From Chitinophaga sp. 180180018-3 (GTDB taxonomy: Bacteria > Bacteroidota > Bacteroidia > Chitinophagales > Chitinophagaceae): a DNA stretch of 64,000 nt. Positions 9,632 to 19,012 of this stretch are shown piece by piece. The stretch covers positions 744,001 to 808,000 of the forward strand of contig NZ_CP140772.1 in the NCBI RefSeq assembly GCF_037893185.1. Reading direction: 5' to 3'. The translations under genes were made by a program, and so were the position numbers. Position 1 is the first letter of the stretch. Every line of letters starts with the position of its first letter. The notes below the pieces were generated by a model that was given only the letters and a program-made list of their open reading frames with translations, had not been told where the DNA came from and ran no database searches.

Positions 9632-11185
9632 CTAAATACGTTTTTCCTTGTTGATAAACTTCCGGTGAATCACTTCCTGTACCGGGATGCCTTCTATTTT
9701 GCTTTCCAGCCAGGATATGATATCGAGATAGAGGAAAGACCTGCGCTCATAAGGATCCTGGGAGATCTGTTCCAGCCTGTCTTTCAGGTCAATGAAGGCG
9801 CTGCGGAGTGCCTTGGGGTTGGCATAAATGTACCTGCGCAGAAATTTCATGATCTCTTCCATCACCAATCCAAGATCCTTGTGTTTGGAGATAAAGTGGT
9901 AAACCGATTTGATCAGATATTCCACGAGGCTGTAGTTTTCCAGCTCATAATGTGCTATGAGGTGCAGGATCCGGGCGAAACACTGTATATCTGCCCGCAG
10001 ATTGCCTATTTTCAGGTTAATGATTTTATTGAGATAGGTAATGGCTTTGGAGTTATCCCCACTACCAAAATAAAGACAGGCAATCTTATAATAGAATACC
10101 AGCACCCGGTGCTGGTCGATTTTCAGGGTATGCCTGCTGATCTCCGTTTCCAGCTCCGGCACCATTGCCAGCCCTTCTGTAAAGGTTCCTTCCAGGAAGT
10201 AGCTGTTAATCTTGGCCGTATACAGGTATACAAATGCAGACGTACGGGTATTTTCATGGAAATTCTCCTGGTTCTCCCTGATGAAATCTTCCAGATCCAG
10301 CAACGCTGCTTTGAACTTCTCGAAATTGGAAGTATAAAAATGCGCGGTCAGCAGGTTGTGCTGCGCCTTGATGTACAGATCCATATCCGTCTGCTGCAAC
10401 GACGGATACATCCGGAACAGGTCCACCCATTTCTGGGTATAGCGATAATACATGACAAAGTCCTGCAGTATATAGTAATACCAGCTGGATGCCTGGTACA
10501 TATACACCTTCTCATAAAAGCTCATATGTACGTGCTGCAGCGGAGGCAGCTGGCTTTCAAAGAAAGATTTTACCATTTCGGCGTCCCGTTCGTTGCGCGC
10601 ATGGCCCAGTTTCAGGTAGAGACCATACATACGGAGCGACAGGGTAGAGAGCCTGCTGATATTGGTCAGCTGCTGCTCTATTTCCCTCGATTCACAGCTA
10701 AGCACCTCTGCGCGGTTTTCCAGGCTACGGGTGATATGGCGGGACTCGATCAGCTTTTCGAACTCCACAATTTCGTAGGTCAGCATCACCTCTTCCTGCT
10801 CCATGGCCGCCACTTTGGCTTTGGCCAGTATTTTCAGGCTCTGGTTGTACAGTCCCTTATTATAAAGTACCCGGGCATGATCCAGTTGCTCCCGGAGGTC
10901 GATCAGCGGATCTTTTTGCTTGTATAATTGACGTAAACTCGATAACAGGTGCTTGTACAGGTGTGCTTTTACGTTGGAAAGCTGCTGTTTCTTGATATCC
11001 GTGATTTTTTTCAGGATCAGCTCCTCATCATACTCCTTCATTTTGTCGAGTGTGTTGAAAAGCTGGATGAACAGTACATCTTCTTTCGTATTGTTTTTGT
11101 TGAACGCCAGCTGAAAATTGCGTTTTTCTGCTTTTGTTAAAGTTTTTATTAATATGAATAAAGCATCACTTTGACTGTTGGGCAT
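9632..11185 (-). CDS. Conserved helical-repeat protein of unknown function
   Basis: This 517-residue protein is almost entirely alpha-helical with a TPR-like spacing of aromatic and small residues (for example LYNKGLYNQSLKILAKAKVAA and YFGSGDNSKAITYLNKI). It has no signal peptide or membrane segment, so it is expected in the cytoplasm. I do not recognise a named family. It begins LFILIKTLTKAEKRNFQLAF, a basic N-terminal helix. It is monocistronic, convergent with the ABC permease and divergent from the leu operon. A long antisense frame overlaps it, but the minus-strand protein has the more natural composition. A scaffold or protein-interaction role is plausible by fold only. Confidence 0.75.
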   Translation of the reverse strand: MPNSQSDALFILIKTLTKAEKRNFQLAFNKNNTKEDVLFIQLFNTLDKMKEYDEELILKKITDIKKQQLSNVKAHLYKHLLSSLRQLYKQKDPLIDLREQLDHARVLYNKGLYNQSLKILAKAKVAAMEQEEVMLTYEIVEFEKLIESRHITRSLENRAEVLSCESREIEQQLTNISRLSTLSLRMYGLYLKLGHARNERDAEMVKSFFESQLPPLQHVHMSFYEKVYMYQASSWYYYILQDFVMYYRYTQKWVDLFRMYPSLQQTDMDLYIKAQHNLLTAHFYTSNFEKFKAALLDLEDFIRENQENFHENTRTSAFVYLYTAKINSYFLEGTFTEGLAMVPELETEISRHTLKIDQHRVLVFYYKIACLYFGSGDNSKAITYLNKIINLKIGNLRADIQCFARILHLIAHYELENYSLVEYLIKSVYHFISKHKDLGLVMEEIMKFLRRYIYANPKALRSAFIDLKDRLEQISQDPYERRSFLYLDIISWLESKIEGIPVQEVIHRKFINKEKRI

Positions 11186-11262
11186 CGTTATTAAAATCTT
11201 GTAAGTAATTGATAAACAATAACTTGATGTATGTCGAGGGCGTTTAAAGGTCGTAATTAAAG

Positions 11263-11270
11263 CAAATTTA
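11263..11270 (-). promoter_or_regulatory. Putative -7 element for the helical-repeat gene
   Basis: Read on the minus strand the sequence is TAAATTTG, an exact TAnnTTTG match 78 nt upstream of the start at 11185, in the divergent gap shared with the leu operon. Confidence 0.4.
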
Positions 11271-11297
11271 GCAATATGATGATTAATTAATGACCAT

Positions 11298-11305
11298 TAG
11301 ATTTG
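11298..11305 (+). promoter_or_regulatory. Putative -7 promoter element of the leu operon
   Basis: TAGATTTG matches TAnnTTTG and lies 36 nt before the preferred leuC ATG at 11341. If real, it rules out the upstream in-frame ATG at 11290 as the start. No clear -33 TTG is visible. Confidence 0.4.
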
Positions 11306-11340
11306 AAGGTATAAAAACAAATTTAAAAGGAAGATACAGG

Positions 11341-12750
11341 ATGGGAAAAACGTTATTTGATAAAATCTGGGACAGTCATGTCGTGGCAAACAAACCGGGT
11401 CATCCGGATGCGGTGTATATCAACACCCATTTTATTCACGAAGTGACGAGTCCGCAGGCATTTGACGGTTTGCGCAAGCGTGGCATTCCGGTATTCCGCC
11501 CGGGCAAAACCAGGGCAACAGCGGATCACAACGTACCTACCCTACATCAGGATCAGCCCATTAAAGAAGCATTGAGCCGCCACCAGGTGGAAATGCTGAC
11601 AAAAAACACCAGTGAGTTTGGAGTGGAGTTATATGGACTCGGACACCGTTATCAGGGGATTGTGCACGTGATAGGTCCGGAGTTGGGAATTACCCTGCCG
11701 GGAATGACGATTGTATGCGGCGACAGCCACACCAGCACCCATGGTGCTTTTGGGGCGGTAGCCTTTGGCATAGGTACTTCAGAAGTGGAACAGGTGCTGG
11801 CCACCCAGTGTATCCTGCAGTATAAGCCTAAAAGAATGAAGATCGAAGTGAATGGCAGGCTGGGCGGAGGTGTATTGTCGAAAGACATTATTCTTTATAT
11901 CATCTCCAAAATATCCGCCTCCGGGGCTACCGGCTATTTTGTGGAATATACCGGCGATGCTATCCGGAACCTCAGTATGGAAGCGCGTATGACCATTTGT
12001 AATATGAGTATTGAGATGGGAGCGCGTGGAGGACTGATTGCACCGGACGAAACCACGTTCGATTATATTAAAGGAAGGGAGTTCGCCCCTCAGGGCGCCG
12101 ACTGGGACAAAGCCCTCGCTTACTGGCAGACGCTCTACAGCGATGCCGATGCGGCGTTTGATAAAGTGCTCAGCTTTGATGCAGCAGATATAGAACCGCA
12201 GATCACCTATGGTACCAACCCTGGTATGGGCATGGGTATCACCGGCCATATTCCGGCATTGGAGCAGCTGGAGGAAAAAGAAAGACCTTCTTTCTCCAAG
12301 TCGCTCGAATATATGGATCTGAAACCAGGCGCCGGGCTGCTGGGCAAAAAAGTAGACTACGTATTCATCGGCAGCTGCACTAACTCCCGTATAGAAGACC
12401 TGCGTCTGGTGGCTGATTTTGTAAAAGGGAAGCATAAGGCAGATGATGTAGTGGTATGGATTGTTCCGGGGTCCAAGCAGGTGGAAGCCCAGGCGAAAGA
12501 AGAAGGTATCGATCAAATATTTGCTGCAGCAGGTTTCCAGCTGCGCGAACCGGGATGTTCAGCATGCCTGGGTATGAACGAAGATAAAGTGCCGGCTGGC
12601 ATGTATTGCATCTCTACCTCCAACCGCAATTTCGAGGGCCGTCAGGGTCCCAATGCGCGTACTTTCCTGGCAAGCCCGCTGACAGCAGCTGCTGCAGCGA
12701 TCACCGGAAAAGTAACCGATGTACGGGAATTGTTAGCCGTTGGCCGGTAG
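11341..12750 (+). CDS. leuC: 3-isopropylmalate dehydratase, large subunit
   Basis: LeuC with LeuD isomerises 2-isopropylmalate to 3-isopropylmalate through isopropylmaleate, the second step of leucine synthesis. The aconitase-family [4Fe-4S] ligands are present: C346 in GSCTNSR, and C406 and C409 in GCSACLG. From the ATG at 11341 the product is 469 residues and starts [15 protein letters not shown], the usual LeuC N-terminus; the frame opens 51 nt earlier at 11290 but those residues are not family-like, and a purine-rich AAAGGAAG precedes 11341. It is first in the order leuC-methyltransferase-leuD-leuB-leuA. Confidence 0.97.
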   Translation: MGKTLFDKIWDSHVVANKPGHPDAVYINTHFIHEVTSPQAFDGLRKRGIPVFRPGKTRATADHNVPTLHQDQPIKEALSRHQVEMLTKNTSEFGVELYGLGHRYQGIVHVIGPELGITLPGMTIVCGDSHTSTHGAFGAVAFGIGTSEVEQVLATQCILQYKPKRMKIEVNGRLGGGVLSKDIILYIISKISASGATGYFVEYTGDAIRNLSMEARMTICNMSIEMGARGGLIAPDETTFDYIKGREFAPQGADWDKALAYWQTLYSDADAAFDKVLSFDAADIEPQITYGTNPGMGMGITGHIPALEQLEEKERPSFSKSLEYMDLKPGAGLLGKKVDYVFIGSCTNSRIEDLRLVADFVKGKHKADDVVVWIVPGSKQVEAQAKEEGIDQIFAAAGFQLREPGCSACLGMNEDKVPAGMYCISTSNRNFEGRQGPNARTFLASPLTAAAAAITGKVTDVRELLAVGR

Positions 12751-12788
12751 TTGGATATAATAAAAGGACATAAAAAATAGTTAGGGTG

Positions 12789-13538
12789 ATGGATCAATGG
12801 AATGCAGATTTATATAAAGAAAAGCATGCGTTTGTTTTTGAGTACGGCAACAGTCTTATCGACTGGCTACAGCCCAAAGCCGGTGAAAATATACTGGACC
12901 TGGGTTGTGGCACCGGCGAGCTCACCGCACAACTGGCGGAGAGCGGAGCTCAGATCACCGGGATCGATGCCTCTGCAGCCATGATCGAAAGCGCACGCAA
13001 ACATTTTCCGGGCATTGAATTTGAAATAGCCGATGCCACCACGTTTTCTTTGCCACAACAGTTTGATGGCATCTTCTCCAATGCCACCCTGCACTGGGTA
13101 AGAGAAAAGGAAAAGGCCATCGGCCGGATGTACGCACAACTGAAAACAGGCGGAAGGCTGACTATTGAAATGGGAGGGAAAGGCAATGTGCAGCATATTC
13201 TTGCCGGTCTGGAAAAAGCCATGGCACAGTATGGATATAGTTATGAGCCATTCTGGTATTTCCCTTCTCCCGCAGAATATTGTACATTATTGGAAAGCGC
13301 AGGATTCAGAATAGACAGGGTACATTTCTTTGACCGTCCTTCCAAACTGGCCGACCCGGAAAACGGGATCATCGACTGGCTGGAAATGTTTGGTCCACAT
13401 TTTTTCAGTACAGTGCCGGCGGCAGATAAAGATGCCATCATCCGCCAGGTGCAGCAGGAGGTGGGGCCTCAGCTTACAAAAAACGGCGTGCTGTATGCAG
13501 ATTATGTTCGCCTGAGAGTAGCAGCCACCAAAATTTAA
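12789..13538 (+). CDS. Tam-like class I SAM-dependent methyltransferase inside the leu operon
   Basis: This 249-residue Rossmann methyltransferase has SAM motif I at 35-43 (ILDLGCGTG), the acidic ribose-binding residue in GIDASAAMI (58-66) and the motif FSNATLHW. These features, the WNADLY N-terminus and the IIDWLEMFG phrase near the C-terminus resemble trans-aconitate 2-methyltransferase (Tam) as I recall it, rather than UbiE. It starts 38 nt after leuC and ends 15 nt before leuD, splitting the two subunits of one enzyme, so it is surely co-transcribed. Inference: it may methylate a by-product or intermediate of the LeuCD reaction. A GTG one codon upstream (12786) is a possible alternative start; ATG 12789 is preferred. 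A generic methyltransferase is the alternative call. Confidence 0.8.
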   Translation: MDQWNADLYKEKHAFVFEYGNSLIDWLQPKAGENILDLGCGTGELTAQLAESGAQITGIDASAAMIESARKHFPGIEFEIADATTFSLPQQFDGIFSNATLHWVREKEKAIGRMYAQLKTGGRLTIEMGGKGNVQHILAGLEKAMAQYGYSYEPFWYFPSPAEYCTLLESAGFRIDRVHFFDRPSKLADPENGIIDWLEMFGPHFFSTVPAADKDAIIRQVQQEVGPQLTKNGVLYADYVRLRVAATKI

Positions 13539-13553
13539 ACTGTAAAGTTCAAC

Positions 13554-14153
13554 ATGAGTAAAATATTTAAACATCTCGTTTCTTCTGCGGTACCTGTACC
13601 CATTGAGAACATAGATACAGATCAGATCATTCCGGCGCGCTTCCTGAAAGCAACTACACGGGAAGGCTTCGGGGAAAACCTGTTCCGCGACTGGCGCTTT
13701 AATGCAGATAATACACTTAAGGCGGAATTCATTCTGAATAATCCGATTTACGGTGGAGAGGTGCTCGTTGCAGGCAAGAACTTTGGTTGCGGTTCGTCCC
13801 GTGAACATGCCGCCTGGGCTATTGCCGACGCCGGGTTTAAAGTAGTAGTCAGCAGTTTTTTTGCAGATATCTTCAAGAACAATGCCCTCAACAACTTTAT
13901 CCTGCCTGTTCAGGTAAGTGATGCCTTCCTCGATAAGATTTTCAAAGCCATAGAAGCCGATCCGAAAGCCACACTGGAAGTGGATCTGGAAAACCAGTTT
14001 ATCAGGATCGCCGCCACCGGCGAAAAGGAACATTTCGATATCAATGAGTATAAGAAAACCTGTCTGATGAACGGTTACGATGATATCGACTATTTACTCA
14101 GTCTCCGTAAGGATATCGAGCAATACGAAACCACACGTCCATTTAATTTCTGA
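13554..14153 (+). CDS. leuD: 3-isopropylmalate dehydratase, small subunit
   Basis: This 199-residue swivel-domain subunit pairs with LeuC. The family hallmarks are [15 protein letters not shown] near the N-terminus and [16 protein letters not shown] at about 76-91, which closes over the substrate. Length is typical for the bacterial LeuD with a short C-terminal extension. It follows the methyltransferase gene by 15 nt. The 55-nt gap to leuB contains a three-heptad family B repeat. Confidence 0.97.
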   Translation: MSKIFKHLVSSAVPVPIENIDTDQIIPARFLKATTREGFGENLFRDWRFNADNTLKAEFILNNPIYGGEVLVAGKNFGCGSSREHAAWAIADAGFKVVVSSFFADIFKNNALNNFILPVQVSDAFLDKIFKAIEADPKATLEVDLENQFIRIAATGEKEHFDINEYKKTCLMNGYDDIDYLLSLRKDIEQYETTRPFNF

Positions 14154-14182
14154 TAAATACTTTCTACTAACTATTAAATAAT

Positions 14183-14203
14183 CAGCAGCTAGCAGCTAAA
14201 AGC
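14183..14203 (+). repeat. Family B heptad array, copy 1 (upstream of leuB)
   Basis: Three consecutive 7-mers, CAGCAGC, TAGCAGC and TAAAAGC, end 5 nt before the leuB start codon. The last two units recur almost unchanged in front of hutH (37561-37574) and after leuA. Confidence 0.7.
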
Positions 14204-14208
14204 AAACT

Positions 14209-15288
14209 ATGGGTATCGAGAAGAAAATACTGGTAATTCCCGGCGATGGAATCGGGCAGGAAGTGACGGCATGGGGACAAAAGGTGCTGACATGCATTGC
14301 GAAGAACTACCATCATACCTTCACGTTTGAGGAGGGTATTATGGGGCATACCGCAATCGAAGCAACCGGAAACCCGCTGCCGGACGAAACATTGCAGAAG
14401 GCAAAAGAATCGGATGCTATCCTGTTCGGTGCAATCGGACACGCGAAGTACGACAATGATCCGACGTTGAAAGTAAGACCGGAGCAAGGTCTCCTGAAGA
14501 TCAGGAAAGAACTCGGATTGTATGCAAATCTCAGACCCATCAAGCTGTTTGATGAATTACTGGAAGCGTCCAGTATCAAGCCGGAAATCCTGCGTGGCGC
14601 GGATATCCTCTTTTTCCGTGAGCTCACCGGGGATGTATATTTCGGCGAAAAGATCAGGACTGCCGACCGTAATACCGCTTCCGACCTGATGATTTATCAT
14701 CGTTATGAAGTGGAGCGCATTGCGCGCAAGGCTTATGAAGCAGCGCGGACCCGCCGCAAAAGGCTTTGCTCTGTAGACAAAGCCAACGTGCTGGAAGCCA
14801 GCCGTCTTTGGAGGGAAGTAGTGCAGGAAGTGGCCAAGGAATACCCGGATGTGGAAACAGAGCATATGTTCATTGACAATGCAGCCATGCAGCTGATCAA
14901 GGATCCCAAGCGTTTCGATGTAGTATTGACGGGTAACCTGTTTGGGGATATCCTGACGGATGAAGCTTCCCAGATCGCAGGATCTATGGGCATGCTGGCT
15001 TCCGCTTCTGTAGGCGACAGCACTGGTTTCTACGAACCAATACATGGGTCGGCGCATGATATTGCCGGTAAAGGCATCGCCAACCCGCTGGCATCGATCC
15101 TCTCAGCGGCGCTGATGCTCGATATCTCCTTCGGCCTGAAAACAGAATCGCAACGGGTGATCAAAGCTGTAGAAGCTACGCTCAGACAGGGGTTCAGAAC
15201 AATGGATATTGCCAACAAACATACCGTTAACGATTTTATTATGGGCACCGACGCAATGGGCGCCAAAGTATTAGAGAATCTGAATTAA
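14209..15288 (+). CDS. leuB: 3-isopropylmalate dehydrogenase
   Basis: This 359-residue enzyme oxidatively decarboxylates 3-isopropylmalate to 2-ketoisocaproate with NAD+. It begins KKILVIPGDGIGQEV, the beta-decarboxylating dehydrogenase N-terminus, and has the substrate-binding arginines in LRPIKLF and the ELTGDVYFG loop. The signature block FDVVLTGNLFGDILTDEASQ supplies the metal-binding aspartates, and EPIHGSAHDIAGKGIANP is the NAD-binding loop. Length is normal. It is the fourth gene in the leu operon, 27 nt before leuA. Confidence 0.97.
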   Translation: MGIEKKILVIPGDGIGQEVTAWGQKVLTCIAKNYHHTFTFEEGIMGHTAIEATGNPLPDETLQKAKESDAILFGAIGHAKYDNDPTLKVRPEQGLLKIRKELGLYANLRPIKLFDELLEASSIKPEILRGADILFFRELTGDVYFGEKIRTADRNTASDLMIYHRYEVERIARKAYEAARTRRKRLCSVDKANVLEASRLWREVVQEVAKEYPDVETEHMFIDNAAMQLIKDPKRFDVVLTGNLFGDILTDEASQIAGSMGMLASASVGDSTGFYEPIHGSAHDIAGKGIANPLASILSAALMLDISFGLKTESQRVIKAVEATLRQGFRTMDIANKHTVNDFIMGTDAMGAKVLENLN

Positions 15289-15315
15289 TCATTCTATAAA
15301 ATTATTTACTTTATC

Positions 15316-16821
15316 ATGGATAAAAATCGTGTATACGTCTTTGATACCACCTTACGTGACGGGGAACAGGTTCCCGGCTGTCAGCTGACTACTGTAGAAA
15401 AAATTGAAATCGCCAGAAAGCTCGAAGCACTGGGCGTAGATATTATTGAAGCAGGTTTCCCTATCTCCAGTCCGGGCGACTTCCAAAGCGTGGTGGAAAT
15501 CTCCAAAGCCATCACCGAACCGGTGATTTGTGCCCTGACCCGTGCAAACAACAAAGACATTGATGCTGCGGCGGAAGCGCTGCGTTTTGCGAAGCGCAAG
15601 CGTATCCACACCGGCATCGGATCTTCCGATATACATATCAAACATAAGTTCAACAGCACCCGTGAAGAAATATTGGAGCGTGCAGTAGCAGCAGTGAAAT
15701 ACGCCCGCAAATTCGTGGATGATATAGAATTCTACGCAGAAGATGCCGGCCGTGCCGACAATGAATACCTGGCCCGCCTGATAGAAGCTGTGATTGGCGC
15801 CGGTGCTACCACTGTGAATATCCCGGATACCAATGGTTATTGCCTGCCCGATCAGTACGGTGCGAAGATCAAATACCTGGTAGACCATGTTTCCAATATC
15901 GATAAAGCCATTATCTCTGTTCACTGCCACAACGACCTCGGACTGGCTACTGCCAATACCATTGCTGGTGTTATGAATGGTGCCCGTCAGGTAGAATGTA
16001 CGATCAATGGTATCGGAGAGCGTGCCGGTAATACATCACTGGAAGAAGTGGCTATGATCCTCAAAACGCATCATGCACTGGGTTATCATACCAATATCAA
16101 CTCGAAAGGAATTTATGAGCTGAGCAACCTCGTGGAAACCATGATGCATATGCCGGTACAGCCTAACAAGGCGATTGTGGGCCGCAATGCATTTGCACAT
16201 AGTTCCGGTATCCACCAGGACGGAGTGTTGAAACACAGGGAAAATTACGAGATCCTGAATCCGGAAGATGTGGGTATCAACTCCAATGCTATTATCCTCA
16301 CCGCCCGCAGCGGTCGTCATGCACTGAAGCACCACCTGCAGCGTCTGGGCTACAACCTGGAAAGGATCAATATCGACGAAGTTTACCAGCGCTTCCTGGT
16401 GATGGCCGACAGCAAAAAAGAAATCAACGACGCCGATCTGCTGGAGCTGATGGGCGATGGTGATGCCAAAACTTACGACGATAACGCTATCAAGGTAACC
16501 CTGTTACAGGTAGTTTGCGGCGACCCGCTGCGCCCGATGGCGACTGTGAAACTGCGTGTTAACGGCGAAGAGAAAGAAGCCAGTGCAGCCGGCAATGGTC
16601 CGGTAAATGCCACCATCAATGCTATCCACGATATTATCAAGGATGATATCCAGCTGGATGAATTCAATATTCAATCCATGCGCGGTGGTAGCGATGATGT
16701 GAGCAAGGTAAATATGCGCGTAAAGCATAATGGACAATCCTACTACGGTTTCGGTATTTCCACTGATATCGTGAACGCATCTGTACATGCTTATGTGGAT
16801 GCGTTGAATAAAATATATTAA
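15316..16821 (+). CDS. leuA: 2-isopropylmalate synthase
   Basis: This 501-residue enzyme condenses acetyl-CoA with 2-ketoisovalerate, the committed step of leucine synthesis. The DRE-TIM motif [11 protein letters not shown] at the N-terminus and the metal-binding [11 protein letters not shown] motif (about 200-210) define the catalytic barrel. The segment [15 protein letters not shown] is the linker, and residues about 385-500 form the LeuA regulatory dimer domain, the site of leucine feedback inhibition. It is the long form typical of bacteria. It closes the operon, which ends in a heptad-repeat hairpin. Confidence 0.96.
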   Translation: MDKNRVYVFDTTLRDGEQVPGCQLTTVEKIEIARKLEALGVDIIEAGFPISSPGDFQSVVEISKAITEPVICALTRANNKDIDAAAEALRFAKRKRIHTGIGSSDIHIKHKFNSTREEILERAVAAVKYARKFVDDIEFYAEDAGRADNEYLARLIEAVIGAGATTVNIPDTNGYCLPDQYGAKIKYLVDHVSNIDKAIISVHCHNDLGLATANTIAGVMNGARQVECTINGIGERAGNTSLEEVAMILKTHHALGYHTNINSKGIYELSNLVETMMHMPVQPNKAIVGRNAFAHSSGIHQDGVLKHRENYEILNPEDVGINSNAIILTARSGRHALKHHLQRLGYNLERINIDEVYQRFLVMADSKKEINDADLLELMGDGDAKTYDDNAIKVTLLQVVCGDPLRPMATVKLRVNGEEKEASAAGNGPVNATINAIHDIIKDDIQLDEFNIQSMRGGSDDVSKVNMRVKHNGQSYYGFGISTDIVNASVHAYVDALNKIY

Positions 16822-16823
16822 AA

Positions 16824-16886
16824 TAGCTGCTGGCCACTGGCTTTTAGCTGCTAACCACCAGTAGCTAAAAGCTGGTTGCTGCCAGT
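16824..16886 (+). repeat. Family B heptad array, copy 2, forming a hairpin after leuA
   Basis: Nine consecutive degenerate 7-mers (first TAGCTGC, later TGGCTTT, TAAAAGC, TGGTTGC) start 3 nt after the leuA stop. Within the array, 16839-16852 pairs with 16860-16873 at 12 of 14 positions, and a T-run follows near 16890, so the array probably doubles as the operon terminator. Confidence 0.75.
16839..16873 (+). terminator. Probable leu operon terminator within the heptad array
   Basis: A 14-nt imperfect stem (12 matched pairs) with a 7-nt loop lies 17 nt after leuA. The five-T run is 16 nt beyond the stem, which is farther than ideal, so a terminator role is likely rather than certain. Confidence 0.5.
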
Positions 16887-16934
16887 AACTTTTTCCTGCT
16901 GATTTGCGTTCTACAGGGGACAAATATATCCCTG

Positions 16935-17321
16935 ATGCGAATCTTTTTACTTCTGCCATTTTTATTCTTAATTGCTGCCTGCCATAAAAGCGATGACTGT
17001 AGCAGCTTTAGTGCAGCAGATATTTCGAATGTACGGTTCCTCGGCTCCACTAACGGGCCGGACCGGTCGCAAAACGCCGTATATTTTGATGTGAGTTGTA
17101 ATTTCCCTACTACTGCCTTCCTGATCAATCAATTTATGATAGCTGTAAATAACGATACCGTTTTTGTCAGGGCCCAGGCAATTATAACCCCCTGTCAGTC
17201 TAATTCCAGCGCCATTACTCCACAAAGCAAAACATTTGCGTTCAAGGCACAAACCCCTGGTATTTATTACTTCAAATGGGGAGGTCTTCCGAACAGGACT
17301 GATACGGTGTATGTGCCATAA
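16935..17321 (+). CDS. Small putative lipoprotein
   Basis: This 128-residue protein starts MRIFLLLPFLFLIAACHKSD, a type II signal peptide with lipobox AAC and lipidation at C16. The mature part contains further cysteines and a predicted beta-sandwich-like composition (for example VYFDVSCNFPTTAF and TPGIYYFKWGGLPNRTDTVYV). I do not recognise a family. It lies 113 nt after leuA on the same strand but beyond the repeat hairpin, and converges with the vanX-like gene, whose stop is only 6 nt away. It is probably anchored in the periplasmic face of a membrane. Confidence 0.65.
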   Translation: MRIFLLLPFLFLIAACHKSDDCSSFSAADISNVRFLGSTNGPDRSQNAVYFDVSCNFPTTAFLINQFMIAVNNDTVFVRAQAIITPCQSNSSAITPQSKTFAFKAQTPGIYYFKWGGLPNRTDTVYVP

Positions 17322-17327
17322 TGCTTC

Positions 17328-18008
17328 TTAGAAATTGTCTATATCCATGAGGGGGTATCTTTTATATTGAGGTAAATAGTAATGCCACCATTCTGTGGAG
17401 CTGCCCTTGAAGCCGAATTGCTTCATGGTATCGCGTAGTAGTTTGCGGTTAGCAGCTATCGCAGGGTCGGCGGGTTGATAGTTTTCATGTGCTTTAAAGG
17501 TAAAGTCGTCGAAGTCGGTGGGCATGGGCACCGGTTTGTTTGTTTTCAGATCCACCATACTCAGGTCTACTGCTACGCCGCGGTTATGGCCGGATCCTTT
17601 CCGGGGATCGGCGGCATACAGGTCGTTCGGCACTATTTTGAACATTGCTTCTGTAATGTGGTAAGGGCGATAGGCATCGTAAATGAGGAGGCCATATCCT
17701 TTTTTGCGAAGGGCTTCCTGCACGGCTTTCAGGGCTTTGGCAGCCGGTAGCCGCAGGTAAATGTCCGTTCGTTTATAGAGGCGCTGTTTGGTGAAGTTAT
17801 TGGTGGTCGCGTATCGTATATCTTTCTTTATACCCGGTATGTAATGTTCCAGGTTTACAAGCAGCTGGCTGCTGTCTTTTTTCACGAGTTGCTGATATTG
17901 CCCGGGGTTGGTAATAACTGCCAGTCCATATTGGTTAACCGGTATTTGCTGGGCGGAAACGCCATAGGAAACGGCCCACAGTACAGCTGATAAAATAAAG
18001 CGTCTCAT
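17328..18008 (-). CDS. D-alanyl-D-alanine dipeptidase, VanX/DdpX type
   Basis: This exported zinc metallopeptidase hydrolyses D-Ala-D-Ala or related peptidoglycan dipeptides. The zinc site is visible as SGHNRGVAVDLSMVDL (His and Asp ligands) and EWWHYY (catalytic Glu and the third ligand His). The frame opens at 18065, but the ATG at 18008 gives a clean signal peptide, MRRFILSAVLWAVSYGVSAQ, so a 226-residue precursor is preferred. It stands alone with no vanHA-like neighbours, so a role in cell-wall turnover or nutrition is more likely than glycopeptide resistance. Confidence 0.88.
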   Translation of the reverse strand: MRRFILSAVLWAVSYGVSAQQIPVNQYGLAVITNPGQYQQLVKKDSSQLLVNLEHYIPGIKKDIRYATTNNFTKQRLYKRTDIYLRLPAAKALKAVQEALRKKGYGLLIYDAYRPYHITEAMFKIVPNDLYAADPRKGSGHNRGVAVDLSMVDLKTNKPVPMPTDFDDFTFKAHENYQPADPAIAANRKLLRDTMKQFGFKGSSTEWWHYYLPQYKRYPLMDIDNF

Positions 18009-18156
18009 ATGTCTAAAGTTGCGCAAAATGCCCCGGATTTGTGCGTAATTATTGAATTTTTCCAAAATTAGTCAAGAAAGTATAGAATACAGTCAAAATA
18101 CAATAGCAATCGCCTTATATTAATAGGTATTTTAGAACCCTTAAATTTTTTAATGT

Positions 18157-18939
18157 ATGGAACTGTTCAGATTAGACAATAAGGTGGCAGTTATCACCGG
18201 AGGTGGTAGCGGAATAGGACAGGCAATAGCGAAAACATTTGGCGACCGTGGCGCTCAGGTACATATCCTGGAACTGAACGAAGACGGTGGTAAAGCAACG
18301 GTGGAAGAGATCAAGGCTGCGGGTGGGCAGGCAACCGTGCATGCGTGTAATGTGGCCGACCAGGCAGCAGTGATCAAAGTGATGGATGGTATTGTAAAAA
18401 CAGCCGGTAAACTGGATATCCTGGTGAACTGTGCTGGCATTGCCCATGTGGGTAACCTGGAAAATACTACTGAGCAGGATTTCGACAGGATCTACCAGGT
18501 AAATGTAAAAGGCAGCTATAACTGCATGTATGCAGTGATCAAACAAATGAAGGCGCAGGGAGGAGGCGTGATCCTGAACGTAGCATCCATAGCGGCCACG
18601 GTAGGTATTCCTGACCGTCTTGCTTACTCTATGAGCAAGGGAGCGGTACTGACCATGACATTATCCGTGGCGAAGGATTACCTCGGCGCCAATATCCGCT
18701 GCAACTGTATATCTCCTGCAAGGGTGCATACACCGTTCGTAGATGGATTCCTGGCTAAGAATTATCCCGGCAAAGAAGCAGAAATGTTCGAGAAACTTAG
18801 TAAAACACAGCCGATCGGCCGCATGGCTAAGCCGGTGGAAATAGGTAACCTGGCCCTGTATCTCTGCTCTGATGAAGCAGGTTTTATTACGGGTACGGAT
18901 TATCCTATTGATGGTGGTTTTATCAGGTTGAATAATTAA
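18157..18939 (+). CDS. SDR oxidoreductase, probable 2-keto-3-deoxy-L-fuconate dehydrogenase
   Basis: This 260-residue short-chain dehydrogenase has the nucleotide motif TGGGSGIG at 14-21, NCAG at 91-94 and the catalytic triad S144, Y157, K161 (YSMSK). It opens a gene row that also encodes an FAH-family hydrolase, a mutarotase, a lactonase, a second SDR and a fucose permease. In the non-phosphorylative L-fucose route, an SDR oxidises 2-keto-3-deoxy-L-fuconate to the 2,4-diketo acid that the FAH enzyme cleaves, and gene order makes this SDR the better candidate for that step. Substrate is inferred from context only. Confidence 0.8.
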   Translation: MELFRLDNKVAVITGGGSGIGQAIAKTFGDRGAQVHILELNEDGGKATVEEIKAAGGQATVHACNVADQAAVIKVMDGIVKTAGKLDILVNCAGIAHVGNLENTTEQDFDRIYQVNVKGSYNCMYAVIKQMKAQGGGVILNVASIAATVGIPDRLAYSMSKGAVLTMTLSVAKDYLGANIRCNCISPARVHTPFVDGFLAKNYPGKEAEMFEKLSKTQPIGRMAKPVEIGNLALYLCSDEAGFITGTDYPIDGGFIRLNN

Positions 18940-19012
18940 TGACATGAGGGCACGAAGTGCGGGCGATTACCCGTATCTTTCGGATATTCACTCATTAATC
19001 TTTAATTATCCC

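Noticed and set aside
9665..10927. 420-codon open frame antisense to the helical-repeat gene
   Set aside because: The minus-strand protein has natural composition and helical periodicity; the plus-strand frame looks like a codon-position shadow and has no promoter or family features.
11290..11340. N-terminal extension of LeuC
   Set aside because: The 17 extra residues are unlike LeuC, overlap a putative -7 element, and a purine-rich tract precedes the ATG at 11341.
16824..16886. Heptad array considered as a CRISPR
   Set aside because: Units are contiguous 7-mers without spacers, and no cas genes are present.
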